Assembly: GCF_022900255.1 (NCBI RefSeq)
Contig: NZ_JALIRM010000001.1
Span: forward strand, 186,001-250,000
Direction of reading: 5' to 3'
Source of the DNA: Lederbergia wuyishanensis
GTDB lineage: Bacteria; Bacillota; Bacilli; Bacillales; Bacillaceae_C
Length of the DNA: 64,000 nucleotides
Made by a program: the position numbers and the translations under genes
Notes under the pieces: generated by a model
Told to the model about the DNA's origin: nothing
Database searches by the model: none
What the model saw: the letters and a program-made list of their open reading frames with translations, nothing else
Shown here: one piece after another, positions 44,077-53,572 of the stretch
Numbering within the stretch: the first letter of the stretch is position 1
How the letters are laid out: every line of letters starts with the position of its first letter

Positions 44077-45308
44077 TGAATCTTGGCCATTCCCAATGGG
44101 GAATTATTAGAAGCTTCTTGTTAAAGGCGGTTTTTGTCAGTTTAATTGTGTCTCCTGTGCATTTGAAAGAGTCAATATTTATAACGGTTGCCTGGCCATT
44201 TTTACTATTGGTCATTATTGGTTGTGCAATTGTAATGAGCTTTCAATTTATAAATGCAAAAGGGTTTATGTTTAATTTTCTCTTGTTTACTGTACCTACT
44301 ATTCTTTTGTTAAGTATATTTTTCCGTTTGCCTTTTTGGCTCTTTCTTTTCTCAGTTTTTTTTCTTTTCTTCGTATTAAAGAAGGAAATGGAGAACTATT
44401 CTTATGATTTTATTGATGGTGGGGAGAGTCTATTAGTCCTAACTGTCGTAATATCAATTGTCATTTGGTTTATCGCTGCTATTTTTTCATTACCATTTTT
44501 ATATCCTGTACTTTTACTTGTACTGCTTCAGTTTATAGTTTTTTCGTTCGGAACCTTTATAAAGAGATATCGAGAAAGCGGAGCCGGAAATAATAAAAAG
44601 TCACTCTTTTTCAAATTTTCTTCCGGAGTGATCGGAATTCTAGCTATAGGATTTTCTACAGCTTATCTTTTGGCAACCTACTTGAGAAAGCTGTTTGACC
44701 AGTTACTTTCATTATTTGCAAATACACTGACTTTCATTAGTGAACGAGTTTTTCCAACAAAACCAATCTTAAATCAAGAATTAGAGCAAAAACAACTTAT
44801 ATTACCTGGAGGAGAAACAGGAGTACTGGATGTCGAAAATGTTTTAAATTTGCAGAGTTCTAAAGTTTTGAATGTCATTGTCATGTTTATCATTTTCATA
44901 ATCGTTTGTCTTGTCGCTCTATATGTATATAAAAATGTTAAAAATTATAAGCGGCAATCTATTGATTCATATTCACCTTCCAATGGTTTTTTCTCATATA
45001 TCTCGCCATTTATTGAAAGAAAAGGGATTAATCCTCGATATAGTGATGTAGATAATGAGATTAGAAAAGCAATAAGGTCACTTGAAAAATACGCAAATAA
45101 AAGGGATTTGGGTCGCTATTCAAATGAATCATTAAGAGAATGGATTAGTAGAATCGGTGTATCAATGTCTAAAGAATCCGTTACTATTTATGAAAGTGTG
45201 AGATATGGAAGTGTACAGGCAACAACTATGGAAATTAATCTTTTTTTAAAAGATATGAACACAGTAAAAGGGAAATTAGGAGAAATAAGTAAAAAAATGA
45301 AAGAATAA
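44049..45308 (+). CDS. Membrane protein with DUF4129-like C-terminus
   Basis: 419 residues. About seven hydrophobic helices in the first 300 residues, then a soluble tail of about 110 residues (IRKAIRSLEKYANKRDLGRYSNESLREWISRIG...YESVRYG) that fits the DUF4129 domain found at the end of YebA-type proteins. The transglutaminase core present in YebA is missing here, so this is the shorter variant. ATG 44049 overlaps the DUF58 gene by 28 bp; ATG 44073 is an alternative. Third gene of the MoxR operon. Confidence 0.75.
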   Translation: METKEFSSMMNLGHSQWGIIRSFLLKAVFVSLIVSPVHLKESIFITVAWPFLLLVIIGCAIVMSFQFINAKGFMFNFLLFTVPTILLLSIFFRLPFWLFLFSVFFLFFVLKKEMENYSYDFIDGGESLLVLTVVISIVIWFIAAIFSLPFLYPVLLLVLLQFIVFSFGTFIKRYRESGAGNNKKSLFFKFSSGVIGILAIGFSTAYLLATYLRKLFDQLLSLFANTLTFISERVFPTKPILNQELEQKQLILPGGETGVLDVENVLNLQSSKVLNVIVMFIIFIIVCLVALYVYKNVKNYKRQSIDSYSPSNGFFSYISPFIERKGINPRYSDVDNEIRKAIRSLEKYANKRDLGRYSNESLREWISRIGVSMSKESVTIYESVRYGSVQATTMEINLFLKDMNTVKGKLGEISKKMKE

Positions 45309-45442
45309 TGGTGCAATAGTTGGGTATATATTTTTTTAAGTGCATTTTTGGTGCTCAACCATTGACGAATCACCTAAAATTGGCTACTTTTGTATTAGGA
45401 AGCACAATAAATTTTTGCTTTGGGAAAAGGAGACGATTAAGA

Positions 45443-45709
45443 ATGATTGAAAAACAATTTACAGTAACGTCTGACACAGGAATTCATGCAAGACCTGCTA
45501 CAATGCTAGTACAAACTGCAAGCAGATTTTCATCTGATGTTCAACTAGAATACAAGGACAAAAAAGTTAATTTAAAATCAATTATGGGTGTAATGTCGCT
45601 TGGAATCGGCAAAGGGGCTAACATTACAATCAGTACAGATGGAAACGATGAAGAAGAAGCAATGGCTGGAATTGAGGAATTGTTCCAAAAAGAAGGACTT
45701 GCTGAGTAA
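45443..45709 (+). CDS. ptsH: Phosphocarrier protein HPr
   Basis: 88 residues. Active-site His15 in TGIHARPA, regulatory Ser46 in [12 protein letters not shown]-terminal [15 protein letters not shown]. HPr passes phosphate from enzyme I to sugar-specific IIA domains; phosphorylated on Ser46 it is the CcpA corepressor. ATG 45443 after AAAAGGAGA; the frame opens at 45320 but the extra residues are not HPr. The stop overlaps the ptsI start (TAATG). TTGACG at 45362 may be a -35. No ptsG upstream, unlike B. subtilis. Confidence 0.97.
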   Translation: MIEKQFTVTSDTGIHARPATMLVQTASRFSSDVQLEYKDKKVNLKSIMGVMSLGIGKGANITISTDGNDEEEAMAGIEELFQKEGLAE

Positions 45710-47424
45710 TGTCCACTATTTTAAAGGGGATAGCAGCATCTAGTGGAATTGCCATCGGAAAAGCATATCGGCTAATAGAGCCGGATCTTTCATTTAGTAA
45801 AACCGCTATCTCTAATGCTGATGATGAAATCAGCAGGCTTCATTCGGCAGTAAATTCTGCCAAAGCGGATCTAGAAGTAATTCGGGGGAAAGCATTAGTA
45901 GATCTAGGAGAAGATAAAGCGTCGATATTTGATGCTCATCTCCTAGTATTAAGCGACCCCGAATTATTAACATCCATTGAGGATAAAATCAGAATGGATA
46001 TGAAAAATTGCGAAAGCGCTTTAAAAGAAACAACGGACATGTTCGTTTCCATGTTTGAACAAATGGAAAATGAATATATGAAAGAGCGAGCGGCAGATAT
46101 AAAAGACGTGTCAAAACGAGTAATGGCTCATTTACTCGGAGTCAAGCTACCAAATCCAGGCTTAATTGCTGAAGAAGTAGTCATCATTGCAGAGGACTTA
46201 ACACCATCTGATACTGCCCAATTAAATAAACAGTTTGTAAAAGGATTTGCCACTGACATTGGTGGGCGTACGTCACATTCAGCTATCATGGCACGCTCGA
46301 TGGAAATTCCTGCTGTGGTAGGTACGAAAAGTGCATCAAACGCGATTGAAAATGGCGATATAATTGTTGTAGATGGACTTCATGGCGAAGTACATATTAA
46401 TCCAACACAAGAAGTCATTAAAAAATATGAAGATGAATTAAGAAGCTTTGAGATGCAAAAGTTGGAATGGGCTCTTCTTAAAGACGAGGCAACCGAAACT
46501 CTTGATGGTAAGCATGTTGAGTTAGCAGCAAATATTGGATCTCCTCAAGACATTGAAAAAGTACTTATCAATGGTGCTGAAGGGGTAGGTCTTTATCGAA
46601 CTGAATTTCTTTATATGGAAAGAAATCAGTTACCTTCTGAAGAAGAACAATTTGAGTCATATAAAACAGTCCTAGAAAAAATGAATGGTAAGCCTGTCGT
46701 AGTTCGTACTTTAGATATTGGTGGAGATAAACAACTCCCATATTTAAATTTGCCGTCAGAAATGAATCCATTCCTTGGTTTTAGAGCGATACGTCTTTGT
46801 CTCGAGGAACATGATATTTTTAGAACACAGCTTCGAGCTTTATTACGAGCTAGTGCGTTTGGAAATTTAAAAATCATGTTTCCAATGATTGCAACTCTTG
46901 ATGAATTTCGTTCAGCGAAGGCATTATTGCTTGAAGAAAAAGAAGCTCTTGTTGAAAATGGAATTTTGGTAGCAGATGACATTGAACTAGGTATCATGGT
47001 AGAGATTCCATCTACAGCTGTTTTAGCAAACCAATTTGCGAAGGAAGTTGACTTCTTCAGTATCGGTACGAATGATTTAATTCAATATACAATGGCCGCT
47101 GACAGAATGAACGAACGTGTTTCGTATTTATATCAACCGTATAACCCTGCGATTTTGCATTTAGTCAAAATGGTTATAAATGCAGCGCATAATGAAGGGA
47201 AATGGGCCGGCATGTGTGGCGAGATGGCCGGAGACGAAATTGCGATTCCAATTCTTCTTGGTTTAGGATTAGATGAATTTTCCATGAGTGCTTCATCTAT
47301 ATTGAAGGCAAGAAGTCTAATTAAAAAGCTTAGCCAAAATGAAATGAAACAACTAGCTGAGGAAGCATTAGGAATGCAAACGGCTAACGAAGTAATGGAT
47401 CTCGTTAAAAATAAAATTTTGTAA
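45709..47424 (+). CDS. ptsI: PTS enzyme I
   Basis: 571 residues. Phosphohistidine motif [20 protein letters not shown] (His190), PEP-binding barrel with [50 protein letters not shown], and the catalytic Cys in GMCGEMAGD. It takes phosphate from PEP and loads HPr. Translationally coupled to ptsH. Followed by a strong terminator. Same pairing as in all Bacillus. Confidence 0.97.
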   Translation: MSTILKGIAASSGIAIGKAYRLIEPDLSFSKTAISNADDEISRLHSAVNSAKADLEVIRGKALVDLGEDKASIFDAHLLVLSDPELLTSIEDKIRMDMKNCESALKETTDMFVSMFEQMENEYMKERAADIKDVSKRVMAHLLGVKLPNPGLIAEEVVIIAEDLTPSDTAQLNKQFVKGFATDIGGRTSHSAIMARSMEIPAVVGTKSASNAIENGDIIVVDGLHGEVHINPTQEVIKKYEDELRSFEMQKLEWALLKDEATETLDGKHVELAANIGSPQDIEKVLINGAEGVGLYRTEFLYMERNQLPSEEEQFESYKTVLEKMNGKPVVVRTLDIGGDKQLPYLNLPSEMNPFLGFRAIRLCLEEHDIFRTQLRALLRASAFGNLKIMFPMIATLDEFRSAKALLLEEKEALVENGILVADDIELGIMVEIPSTAVLANQFAKEVDFFSIGTNDLIQYTMAADRMNERVSYLYQPYNPAILHLVKMVINAAHNEGKWAGMCGEMAGDEIAIPILLGLGLDEFSMSASSILKARSLIKKLSQNEMKQLAEEALGMQTANEVMDLVKNKIL

Positions 47425-47539
47425 CAAATTTGTAATATGTTTTATGTGTATATTTTTGAAAAGGGTGGTATAGAATAATAATCATGATTGATATGACGAT
47501 CTCCTAGTCATTTCATTCTCATTTTTCCCCCTTTTTTTT

Positions 47540-47567
47540 GCCGGACAAATTGTCTGGCTTTTTTTTT
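47540..47567 (+). terminator. Terminator of ptsHI
   Basis: GCCGGACA (47540-47547) pairs with TGTCTGGC (47551-47558) over a three-base loop, followed by nine T residues. Confidence 0.9.
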
Positions 47568-48083
47568 GAAATTTAATTGGAACGATAAAGAATAGGTGTG
47601 ATTAGTCTAAATTGAGGAAAAAAGTTTTATAAAGGTAAGCGATAGATTTTGTATAACCAAATAACTTTAAAATATATATGTGTTGGAGGCGTCATTCAAT
47701 TTAAGAAAAACCTAAGAAAAGCGATAATTCTTTTTATAGGTACTTCAAACGTATGCAATTCTATTTAGGTAAATATTTTAATTTGAAATTAGTATAAAAG
47801 TAAGTTTTATTTAATGTTTTTTTTTGACTATTTTATAGAATTGTATCATAGACAATGTTGACGTAAAGTGCTAGTATGGTAGTATCTCAGAAGAACTTAA
47901 AAATAAAAACAACTTACAAAGATATCAACTATTAATCGTGTGAATTATGATAATATTTCTTTAAAGGAATAGATTTTGTTATTCAGTTAAGTTATGGGTA
48001 TTTTTACCGGTAAAATAATATAGAGTAGAGATTTTATTAATAACTAGAAAAGGTCTGAGGTGAAAAATATTTATTCCTAAAAA
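47568..48083. other. AT-rich gene-free region before the catabolic island
   Basis: About 500 bases of very AT-rich sequence with no convincing open frame, hairpin or riboswitch that I can identify. It probably marks the junction at which the catabolic island entered the ptsI-cheV interval and holds its promoter, which I cannot fix with confidence. Confidence 0.4.
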
Positions 48084-48097
48084 AGATAGCGTTTTCA
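48084..48097 (+). promoter_or_regulatory. cre-like site upstream of the first Gfo/Idh gene
   Basis: AGATAGCGTTTTCA agrees with TGWAANCGNTNWCA at 12 of 14 positions and has the typical GCGTTTTCA right half. It lies 63 bp before the start of the first gene of the island. Confidence 0.55.
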
Positions 48098-48160
48098 ATC
48101 AATGTCCATAAGAATGACAAGGTGCAACTATTTTAATAAATTATGTAAGAGGTGAATAAT

Positions 48161-49312
48161 ATGATAAAAGTGGCAATTATCGGTAGTGGGGCTATTGCTC
48201 CATCTCATATACAAGCCTATTTACAATTTACAGAAAGATGTGAAGTTATTGCTATTTGCGATATTTATCCTGAAAAAGCAAGAAAAACAGCAGAAAAGTT
48301 TCAATTAGAATCAGAAATATATGATAATTACATAGAGATGCTCAAGAGTACAGACATAGATTTAGTTTCCATTTGTACACCACCATACACTCATGCGGAC
48401 ATGGCTATTGATTGTCTAAATGCCGGGAAGCACGTGCTTGTTGAAAAGCCGATGGCGTCTTCGTTGGAAGAATGTGATCGGATGATTGAAGCGGTTGAAA
48501 AAAACAAAAAGATTCTTTCAGTCGTCGCCCAAAATCGTTTTAGGACTCCAATGATGAAACTAAAAAAAGTACTAGATTCTCAGTTAACAGGTCAAATTGT
48601 CCATACACAAGTCGATTCATTTTGGTGGAGAGGTCATAGCTATTATGATCTATGGTGGAGAGGAACTTGGGAAAAAGAAGGAGGTGGCTGTACTTTAAAT
48701 CATGCTGTTCACCATATTGATATTTTTCAATGGATGAATGGAATGCCTAATGAGGTTACCGCTGTAATGAGTAATACCTCACATGATAATGCGGAGGTTG
48801 AAGATATTTCAATCGCTATTTGTAAATATAACAATGGAAGTCTTGCTCAAATTACAAGTTCTGTTATCCACCATGGAGAGGAGCAGCAGTTAATTTTCCA
48901 AGGTAAAAATGCCCGTGTTTCTGTTCCTTGGAAAGTAAAGGCTTCCCAATCACAAGAAAATGGCTTTCCATTAGATGACCTGCATTTAGAAAAGAAAATT
49001 ACAGAATTATATTCTAGTCTTCCTGAAGTGGAATATGAAGGACATCCAGGTCAGATAGATGATGTCTTAACTGCAATTGAGGAAAATGACGAAGTATTAA
49101 TCAGCGGGAAAGAAGGCAGACAGACTCTAGAATTGATTACAGCAATCTATCAATCTGCAAGTCTAGGCGGTACTGTTAAACTACCATTAGATAAATCATG
49201 TCCATTTTATACGAGAGAAAGTGTAATGAAAAATGCCATTCATTTTTATGAGAAAAAAACAAGTGTAGAGAATTTTACGGATAATAAGATTTCAACAGGC
49301 GGTAACTATTGA
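48161..49312 (+). CDS. Gfo/Idh/MocA family oxidoreductase 1
   Basis: 383 residues. NAD(P)-binding fold GSGAIAPSHIQAY at residues 8-20, CTPPYTHADMAIDCLNAGKH, and the family's VEKPMA catalytic Lys; then the C-terminal beta-sheet domain with GGGCTLNHAVHHIDIFQWM (substrate-site His). Such enzymes oxidise or reduce sugars, inositols or glycosides. ATG 48161 is preferred to GTG 48152 because AAGAGGTG (48148-48154) is then well spaced. First gene of an apparent three-gene operon with the second Gfo/Idh and the VOC protein. Confidence 0.87.
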   Translation: MIKVAIIGSGAIAPSHIQAYLQFTERCEVIAICDIYPEKARKTAEKFQLESEIYDNYIEMLKSTDIDLVSICTPPYTHADMAIDCLNAGKHVLVEKPMASSLEECDRMIEAVEKNKKILSVVAQNRFRTPMMKLKKVLDSQLTGQIVHTQVDSFWWRGHSYYDLWWRGTWEKEGGGCTLNHAVHHIDIFQWMNGMPNEVTAVMSNTSHDNAEVEDISIAICKYNNGSLAQITSSVIHHGEEQQLIFQGKNARVSVPWKVKASQSQENGFPLDDLHLEKKITELYSSLPEVEYEGHPGQIDDVLTAIEENDEVLISGKEGRQTLELITAIYQSASLGGTVKLPLDKSCPFYTRESVMKNAIHFYEKKTSVENFTDNKISTGGNY

Positions 49313-49326
49313 GGAGGAATGAACAC

Positions 49327-50427
49327 ATGAACAAAAATGACGGAATGAATTACGCTCCAAAAGGAACAAAATTAAAAAAAGTAGTCGATAAGGGAGAATT
49401 CTTATTTGCTGCCATTGGTTTAGATCATGGGCATATTTATGGTATGGCAAATGGACTGATTGAAGCTGGTGGAGAACTTGTGGCTGTTTACGATCCGGAT
49501 CCTGAAAAAGTAAAAAAATTTTGTGATGCATATCCAAACGTACAAGCGGCTGAATCTAAGGAAGAGATATTAAATGATCCGTCTATTCATCTTATTGCCT
49601 GTGCAAGCATTCCTTCAGACCGGGCTGGTGTTGGATTGGAAGCAATGGATCACGGTAAGCATTTCTTTGTAGATAAGCCAGCATTCACAACATTAGAGCA
49701 ATTGGAAAAGGCCAAACAGAAAACAGCCGAAACAGGATTAAAATGGGGCATCTATTACAGTGAAAGATTACATGTAGAGAGCTCGATATTTGCAGGTCAA
49801 CTTATAGAAGAAGGTGCAATAGGAAAGGTTGTTCAAGTAATGGGGACAGGTCCTCACAGAGCAAATGTTCAAAATCGACCTGACTGGTTCTTTGATCCTA
49901 AATATTACGGAGGAATATTATGTGATATAGGCAGCCATCAAGTCGAGCAATTTTTATTTTTTGCAGGTGCAAAAGACGCTGAAGTTTTACATAGTAAAGT
50001 AGGAAATTATCATTATCCTCAATACGAAAAATTTGAAGACTTTGGAGATGCCACTCTAGTAGCAGATAATGGAGCGACTTTCTATTTCAGGGTTGATTGG
50101 TTTACTCCAGATGGGCTAGGTACATGGGGAGATGGAAGAGTATTGATACTTGGAACAGAAGGCTATATAGAAGCGCGAAAATATATTGATATTGCTCGCG
50201 ATTCTAGTTCTGACCACGTTTACTTAGTAAATAAAGACGGAGAAAAGCATTTCGAATGTGCTGGTAAAGTAGGTTTTCCATTTTTTGGAGAGTTCATCCT
50301 AGACTGCCTAAACGGCACGGAGAATGCGATGCCGCAAGTTCATGCTTTTAAAGCTGCGGAATTATGCATAATTGTACAAGAAAAGGCAATGAGAATACAA
50401 ACGAATGGCCAAATGCTTCATAAATAG
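49327..50427 (+). CDS. Gfo/Idh/MocA family oxidoreductase 2
   Basis: 366 residues. Rossmann part with AAIGLDHGHIYGMANGL (a His-rich variant of the dinucleotide loop), VAVYDPDPEKVKKF, and VDKPAFTT holding the catalytic Lys. The C-terminal domain has YYGGILCDIGSHQVEQFLFF. It differs strongly from its neighbour, so the two probably catalyse successive or opposite redox steps. ATG 49327 follows AGGAGG by nine bases, in the 14-bp gap after gene 1. Confidence 0.85.
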   Translation: MNKNDGMNYAPKGTKLKKVVDKGEFLFAAIGLDHGHIYGMANGLIEAGGELVAVYDPDPEKVKKFCDAYPNVQAAESKEEILNDPSIHLIACASIPSDRAGVGLEAMDHGKHFFVDKPAFTTLEQLEKAKQKTAETGLKWGIYYSERLHVESSIFAGQLIEEGAIGKVVQVMGTGPHRANVQNRPDWFFDPKYYGGILCDIGSHQVEQFLFFAGAKDAEVLHSKVGNYHYPQYEKFEDFGDATLVADNGATFYFRVDWFTPDGLGTWGDGRVLILGTEGYIEARKYIDIARDSSSDHVYLVNKDGEKHFECAGKVGFPFFGEFILDCLNGTENAMPQVHAFKAAELCIIVQEKAMRIQTNGQMLHK

Positions 50428-50438
50428 GAGAAATGATC

Positions 50439-50834
50439 ATGATCGAAATAATCGGAGTACATCATATTAGTTTATCAGTTACTAATTTAGAAGAATGTAA
50501 ACATTTTTATGGGAACATTCTTGGCTTAGAGGAAATAAAGAGACCAAATTTTAATTTCAACGGTGCTTGGTATCAAGTTGGTCATCAACAGCTTCATTTA
50601 ATTGTGCATCCTGAGGCAAATACATTAAGAAAAATAGAACAAGTTGATACGAAGGACGGACATTTAGCGATAAGAGTTGCTGATTATAATGCTGCTGTTA
50701 AACAATTAAAGGAACATAACGTCCCATTGATGGAAAACCACGGTTCGAAAAGTGGGTTTGTCCAAGTGTTTTGCCTAGATCCGAGTAATAATCTTATTGA
50801 ATTAAATATCGATAATGCAGATAATATAACTTAA
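50439..50834 (+). CDS. VOC/glyoxalase-fold protein
   Basis: 131 residues, two paired beta-alpha-beta-beta-beta modules of the vicinal oxygen chelate fold: GVHHISLSVTNLEECKHFYGNILGL and, in module 2, HLAIRVADYNAAVKQL. Metal ligands plausible at His8, His in HQQLHLIVH, His in GHLAIRV and Glu in NLIELN. It could be an isomerase, epimerase or lyase acting on the product of the Gfo/Idh pair. ATG 50439 is chosen over 50433 for spacing from AGGAG. Ends at a terminator. Confidence 0.82.
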   Translation: MIEIIGVHHISLSVTNLEECKHFYGNILGLEEIKRPNFNFNGAWYQVGHQQLHLIVHPEANTLRKIEQVDTKDGHLAIRVADYNAAVKQLKEHNVPLMENHGSKSGFVQVFCLDPSNNLIELNIDNADNIT

Positions 50835-50860
50835 GCCGTAATTCTTTCGGCTTAGTTTTT
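50832..50860 (+). terminator. Terminator after the VOC gene
   Basis: TAAGCCG (50832-50838) pairs with CGGCTTA (50848-50854), followed by GTTTTTT. It starts inside the stop codon. Confidence 0.85.
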
Positions 50861-50871
50861 TAAACAATGTA

Positions 50872-50888
50872 TAGTATACTAGTATAAT
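50872..50888 (+). promoter_or_regulatory. Palindromic operator and -10 of the FadR-type regulator
   Basis: TAGTATACTA (50872-50881) is a perfect ten-base palindrome directly before TATAAT (50883-50888). The -35 region is weak (TTAAAC at 50860). Position fits autorepression by the regulator encoded 36 bp downstream; A/T-rich palindromes of this size are usual for FadR-type GntR proteins. Confidence 0.5.
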
Positions 50889-50923
50889 TAATATGGTAAG
50901 TGTTTTGAATGGAGGATTTTTTT

Positions 50924-51598
50924 GTGATTAATAAAGAAGCACATCGTGGTTCAACGAGGGATTATTCCTATAAAAAGCTAAAAATGAAAATTCTTAATCT
51001 TGAACTTGAACCTGGAACGAAGATATCAGAAAAAGAAATTGCCGACGAATTCAATGTGAGCAGAACGCCGGTCCGCGAAGCTTTTATGAAATTGGCACAA
51101 GAAGAATTATTGGATATTATCCCTCAAAGTGGTACGATCGTTTCTCGGATAAACCTTGATTATGTTGAAGAAGGAAGATTTATTCGAGAAAAAATTGAAA
51201 AGGAAATAGTGATGCTGGCATGTAAGGAATTCCCCGATGATTACCTATTTCGTCTTGAAACTAATCTTGCCCTACAAGAGCTTTGTATCGGAAAAAATAA
51301 TTTTTATCAGCTTTATGAGCTGGATGAAGAGTTTCATCGAATACTGTTTTCCGGTGTTGGAAAAGCAAGAACATGGAAAATGCTACAGCTTTTAAATAGT
51401 CATTTTAATCGCTTAAGGCTATTAAGGTTGTCCAAAGATTCCAATTGGGAAAGTATCATTTCACAGCATAAAAAGATCTATAAACTAATTATCGAAAAAA
51501 ATCCAGAAGAGGCAAGTCAAATGATGGAGCGTCATTTACAAATGGCCGTTTTTGAAAAAGAAATGCTGAAGGAGAAATACCCACATTATTTTATATAA
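50924..51598 (+). CDS. GntR-family transcriptional regulator, FadR subgroup
   Basis: 224 residues. N-terminal winged helix: YKKLKMKILNLELEPGTKIS, EKEIADEFNVSRTPVREAFM and LAQEELLDIIPQSGTIVS. The C-terminal all-helical FCD domain has the metal/ligand residues in LDEEFHRILF and HKKIYKLI...MMERHLQMA. FadR-type proteins sense small acids such as uronates, mannonate or lactate. GTG 50924 is the start, since the ATG at 50909 is inside the ribosome site (GGAGG). It precedes uxuA by 20 bp and likely controls the whole island. Confidence 0.9.
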   Translation: MINKEAHRGSTRDYSYKKLKMKILNLELEPGTKISEKEIADEFNVSRTPVREAFMKLAQEELLDIIPQSGTIVSRINLDYVEEGRFIREKIEKEIVMLACKEFPDDYLFRLETNLALQELCIGKNNFYQLYELDEEFHRILFSGVGKARTWKMLQLLNSHFNRLRLLRLSKDSNWESIISQHKKIYKLIIEKNPEEASQMMERHLQMAVFEKEMLKEKYPHYFI

Positions 51599-51618
51599 AT
51601 TATAAAAGGAGATAATCG

Positions 51619-52716
51619 ATGATCGTTTCATTCAGATGGTTTGGTAGTAATGATGATAGTGTTTCCTTAAAACATATAAAGCAGATCCCAGGAATTGATG
51701 GAATTGTTGGGGTGTTATCAAATATTCCCGTTGGAGAGGTTTGGCCTTTTGAGCAAATAATAAAATTAAAAGAAGAAATTAATTCGAATGGTCTAAAGTT
51801 TGAAGTTGTAGAAAGTGTAAACGTTCATGAAGATATAAAGTTAGGATTACCTACTCGGGATCAGTATATTAAAAATTATAAAGAGACCATTCGAAACTTA
51901 AGCAAAGCTGGCGTAAAGGTAATTTGCTATAATTTCATGCCCGTTTTTGACTGGACTAGATCTGATTTAGAAAAAATGCTCCCCGATGGTTCCACTGTTT
52001 TAGCATATGAAAAAGAAAAAATAGAAAACATTCAGCCTGATGAGCTTATTCAAAGCATGGAGGAATTTTCTCGTACCTATTCATTACCAGGTTGGGAAAG
52101 AGAAAGGCTAATAGAAATAAAATCGTTATTCGAAAGCTATAAAGAAGTAACGGAAGAGGATTTGTTTAATCATTTACAATATTTTTTAGAGGAAATTATT
52201 CCGGTGGCTGAACAGTGCAATATAAAGATGGCGTTGCATCCTGATGATCCTCCGTGGTCAGTGTTTGGTTTGCCTAGAATAGTTATAAACAAGAATAATT
52301 TAGAACGAATTGTTAATATGGTAGATAGTCCTTCAAATGGTCTTACACTTTGTTCAGGCTCGTTAGGGGCAAATCCAGAAAATAATATTCCGAAAATCAT
52401 GGAATATTTCTCCGAAAAAGGAAAGGTACCATTTGTACATATTCGTAATATTAAAATCTATGAGAATGGTGACTTTGTTGAAACTTCTCACAGGAGTGAA
52501 GACGGGTCTCTAGATCTTTATGATATTGTGGAAGCGCTTCATAGAACAAACTTTAATGGATATTTCAGACCTGATCATGGGAGAATGATTTGGGGTGAGA
52601 AAGCACGTCCTGGATATGGTTTGTACGATCGTGCTCTTGGAATTATGTATATATTGGGAATATGGGATAGTTTAGAAAAGCAAAGAAAGGGTGAAAAAAA
52701 TGCTTCCAATCTATGA
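51619..52716 (+). CDS. uxuA: Mannonate dehydratase
   Basis: 365 residues, the usual length for UxuA. It opens with SFRWFGSNDDSVSLKHIKQIPG and shows the barrel and metal-site blocks: CYNFMPVFDWTRSD, MALHPDDPPWSVFGLPRI, CSGSLGANPENNIP, VPFVHIRN and GYFRPDHGRMIWGE. It dehydrates D-mannonate to 2-keto-3-deoxygluconate, using Mn2+ or Fe2+. AAAGGAGA lies seven bases before ATG 51619. Its end overlaps the SDR start by 17 bp. uxaC, kdgK and kdgA, the other enzymes of the usual route, are not in this window. Confidence 0.94.
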   Translation: MIVSFRWFGSNDDSVSLKHIKQIPGIDGIVGVLSNIPVGEVWPFEQIIKLKEEINSNGLKFEVVESVNVHEDIKLGLPTRDQYIKNYKETIRNLSKAGVKVICYNFMPVFDWTRSDLEKMLPDGSTVLAYEKEKIENIQPDELIQSMEEFSRTYSLPGWERERLIEIKSLFESYKEVTEEDLFNHLQYFLEEIIPVAEQCNIKMALHPDDPPWSVFGLPRIVINKNNLERIVNMVDSPSNGLTLCSGSLGANPENNIPKIMEYFSEKGKVPFVHIRNIKIYENGDFVETSHRSEDGSLDLYDIVEALHRTNFNGYFRPDHGRMIWGEKARPGYGLYDRALGIMYILGIWDSLEKQRKGEKNASNL

Positions 52717-53545
52717 AGGCTTAAAAGGTAAAACGGCTGTAGTTACGGGAGGTGGTGGTGTACTTGGCAGTTATATGGCAAAAGAGCTTGCTAGACAGGG
52801 TATGAATGTAGCTATTTTAAATCGTACATTTGAAAAAGGGCAAAAGATAGTTGAAGAGATTACTAGTCAAGGCGGAAAAGGGATTGCTGTACAGTGTGAT
52901 GTTGTAAACTTGGAAAGCGTTAAAAAGGCAGAAGAAGAAGTTTTTCAAATCTTTGGGAAATGTGACGTATTAATTAATGCAGCAGGAGGAAACCATCAAG
53001 AAGGCATCACGACAAATGAAATATTTTCTGTTAAAGATTTGGAGGATAATGAAGTTAAGACTTTTTTTGACTTGACTTTACAAGGTTTTGAATTTGTATT
53101 TAATTTAAACATAATAGGTACACTACTTCCTACGCAAGTTTTTTCAAAAAGAATGGTGGAAGGTAGAGGGAATATCATTAATATATCCTCTATGAGTGCC
53201 TATTCCCCAATGACAAAAGTGCCAGCTTATAGCGCTGCAAAAGCAGGCATTGAAAATATTACGAAATGGCTAGCCGTCCATATGGCAGAAGCAGGTATTC
53301 GTGTTAATGCAATTGCACCTGGATTTTTCCTTACTAGGCAGAATCAATCTTTATTAAAAAATCCAGATGGCACAAATACGAAGCGTACAGAAAAAATTTT
53401 AGCTCATACTCCAATGAAACGATTAGGAAATCCTGAAGATTTGCTTGGAACATTACTATGGCTTGTTGATGATACGGCGAGCGGTTTCGTTACGGGGATA
53501 AGTGTACCAGTGGATGGAGGATTTATGGCATATTCAGGGGTGTAA
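52700..53545 (+). CDS. SDR-type D-mannonate oxidoreductase (UxuB/YjmF-like)
   Basis: 281 residues, classical SDR with TGGGGVLGSYMAKEL near residue 16, NAAGGNHQEG, catalytic Ser in NISSMSAYSP, YSAAK (Tyr/Lys) and a GISVPVDGGFMAYSGV end. An insertion of about 25 residues after NAAGG is typical of the fructuronate/mannonate reductase SDRs such as B. subtilis YjmF. It would make D-mannonate from D-fructuronate for the upstream UxuA. ATG 52700 follows AAAGGGTG; GTG 52691 is less likely. Overlap with uxuA supports coupled translation. Confidence 0.85.
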   Translation: MLPIYEGLKGKTAVVTGGGGVLGSYMAKELARQGMNVAILNRTFEKGQKIVEEITSQGGKGIAVQCDVVNLESVKKAEEEVFQIFGKCDVLINAAGGNHQEGITTNEIFSVKDLEDNEVKTFFDLTLQGFEFVFNLNIIGTLLPTQVFSKRMVEGRGNIINISSMSAYSPMTKVPAYSAAKAGIENITKWLAVHMAEAGIRVNAIAPGFFLTRQNQSLLKNPDGTNTKRTEKILAHTPMKRLGNPEDLLGTLLWLVDDTASGFVTGISVPVDGGFMAYSGV

Positions 53546-53572
53546 AACGATTAATAGGGAGGTTGTAATTGT

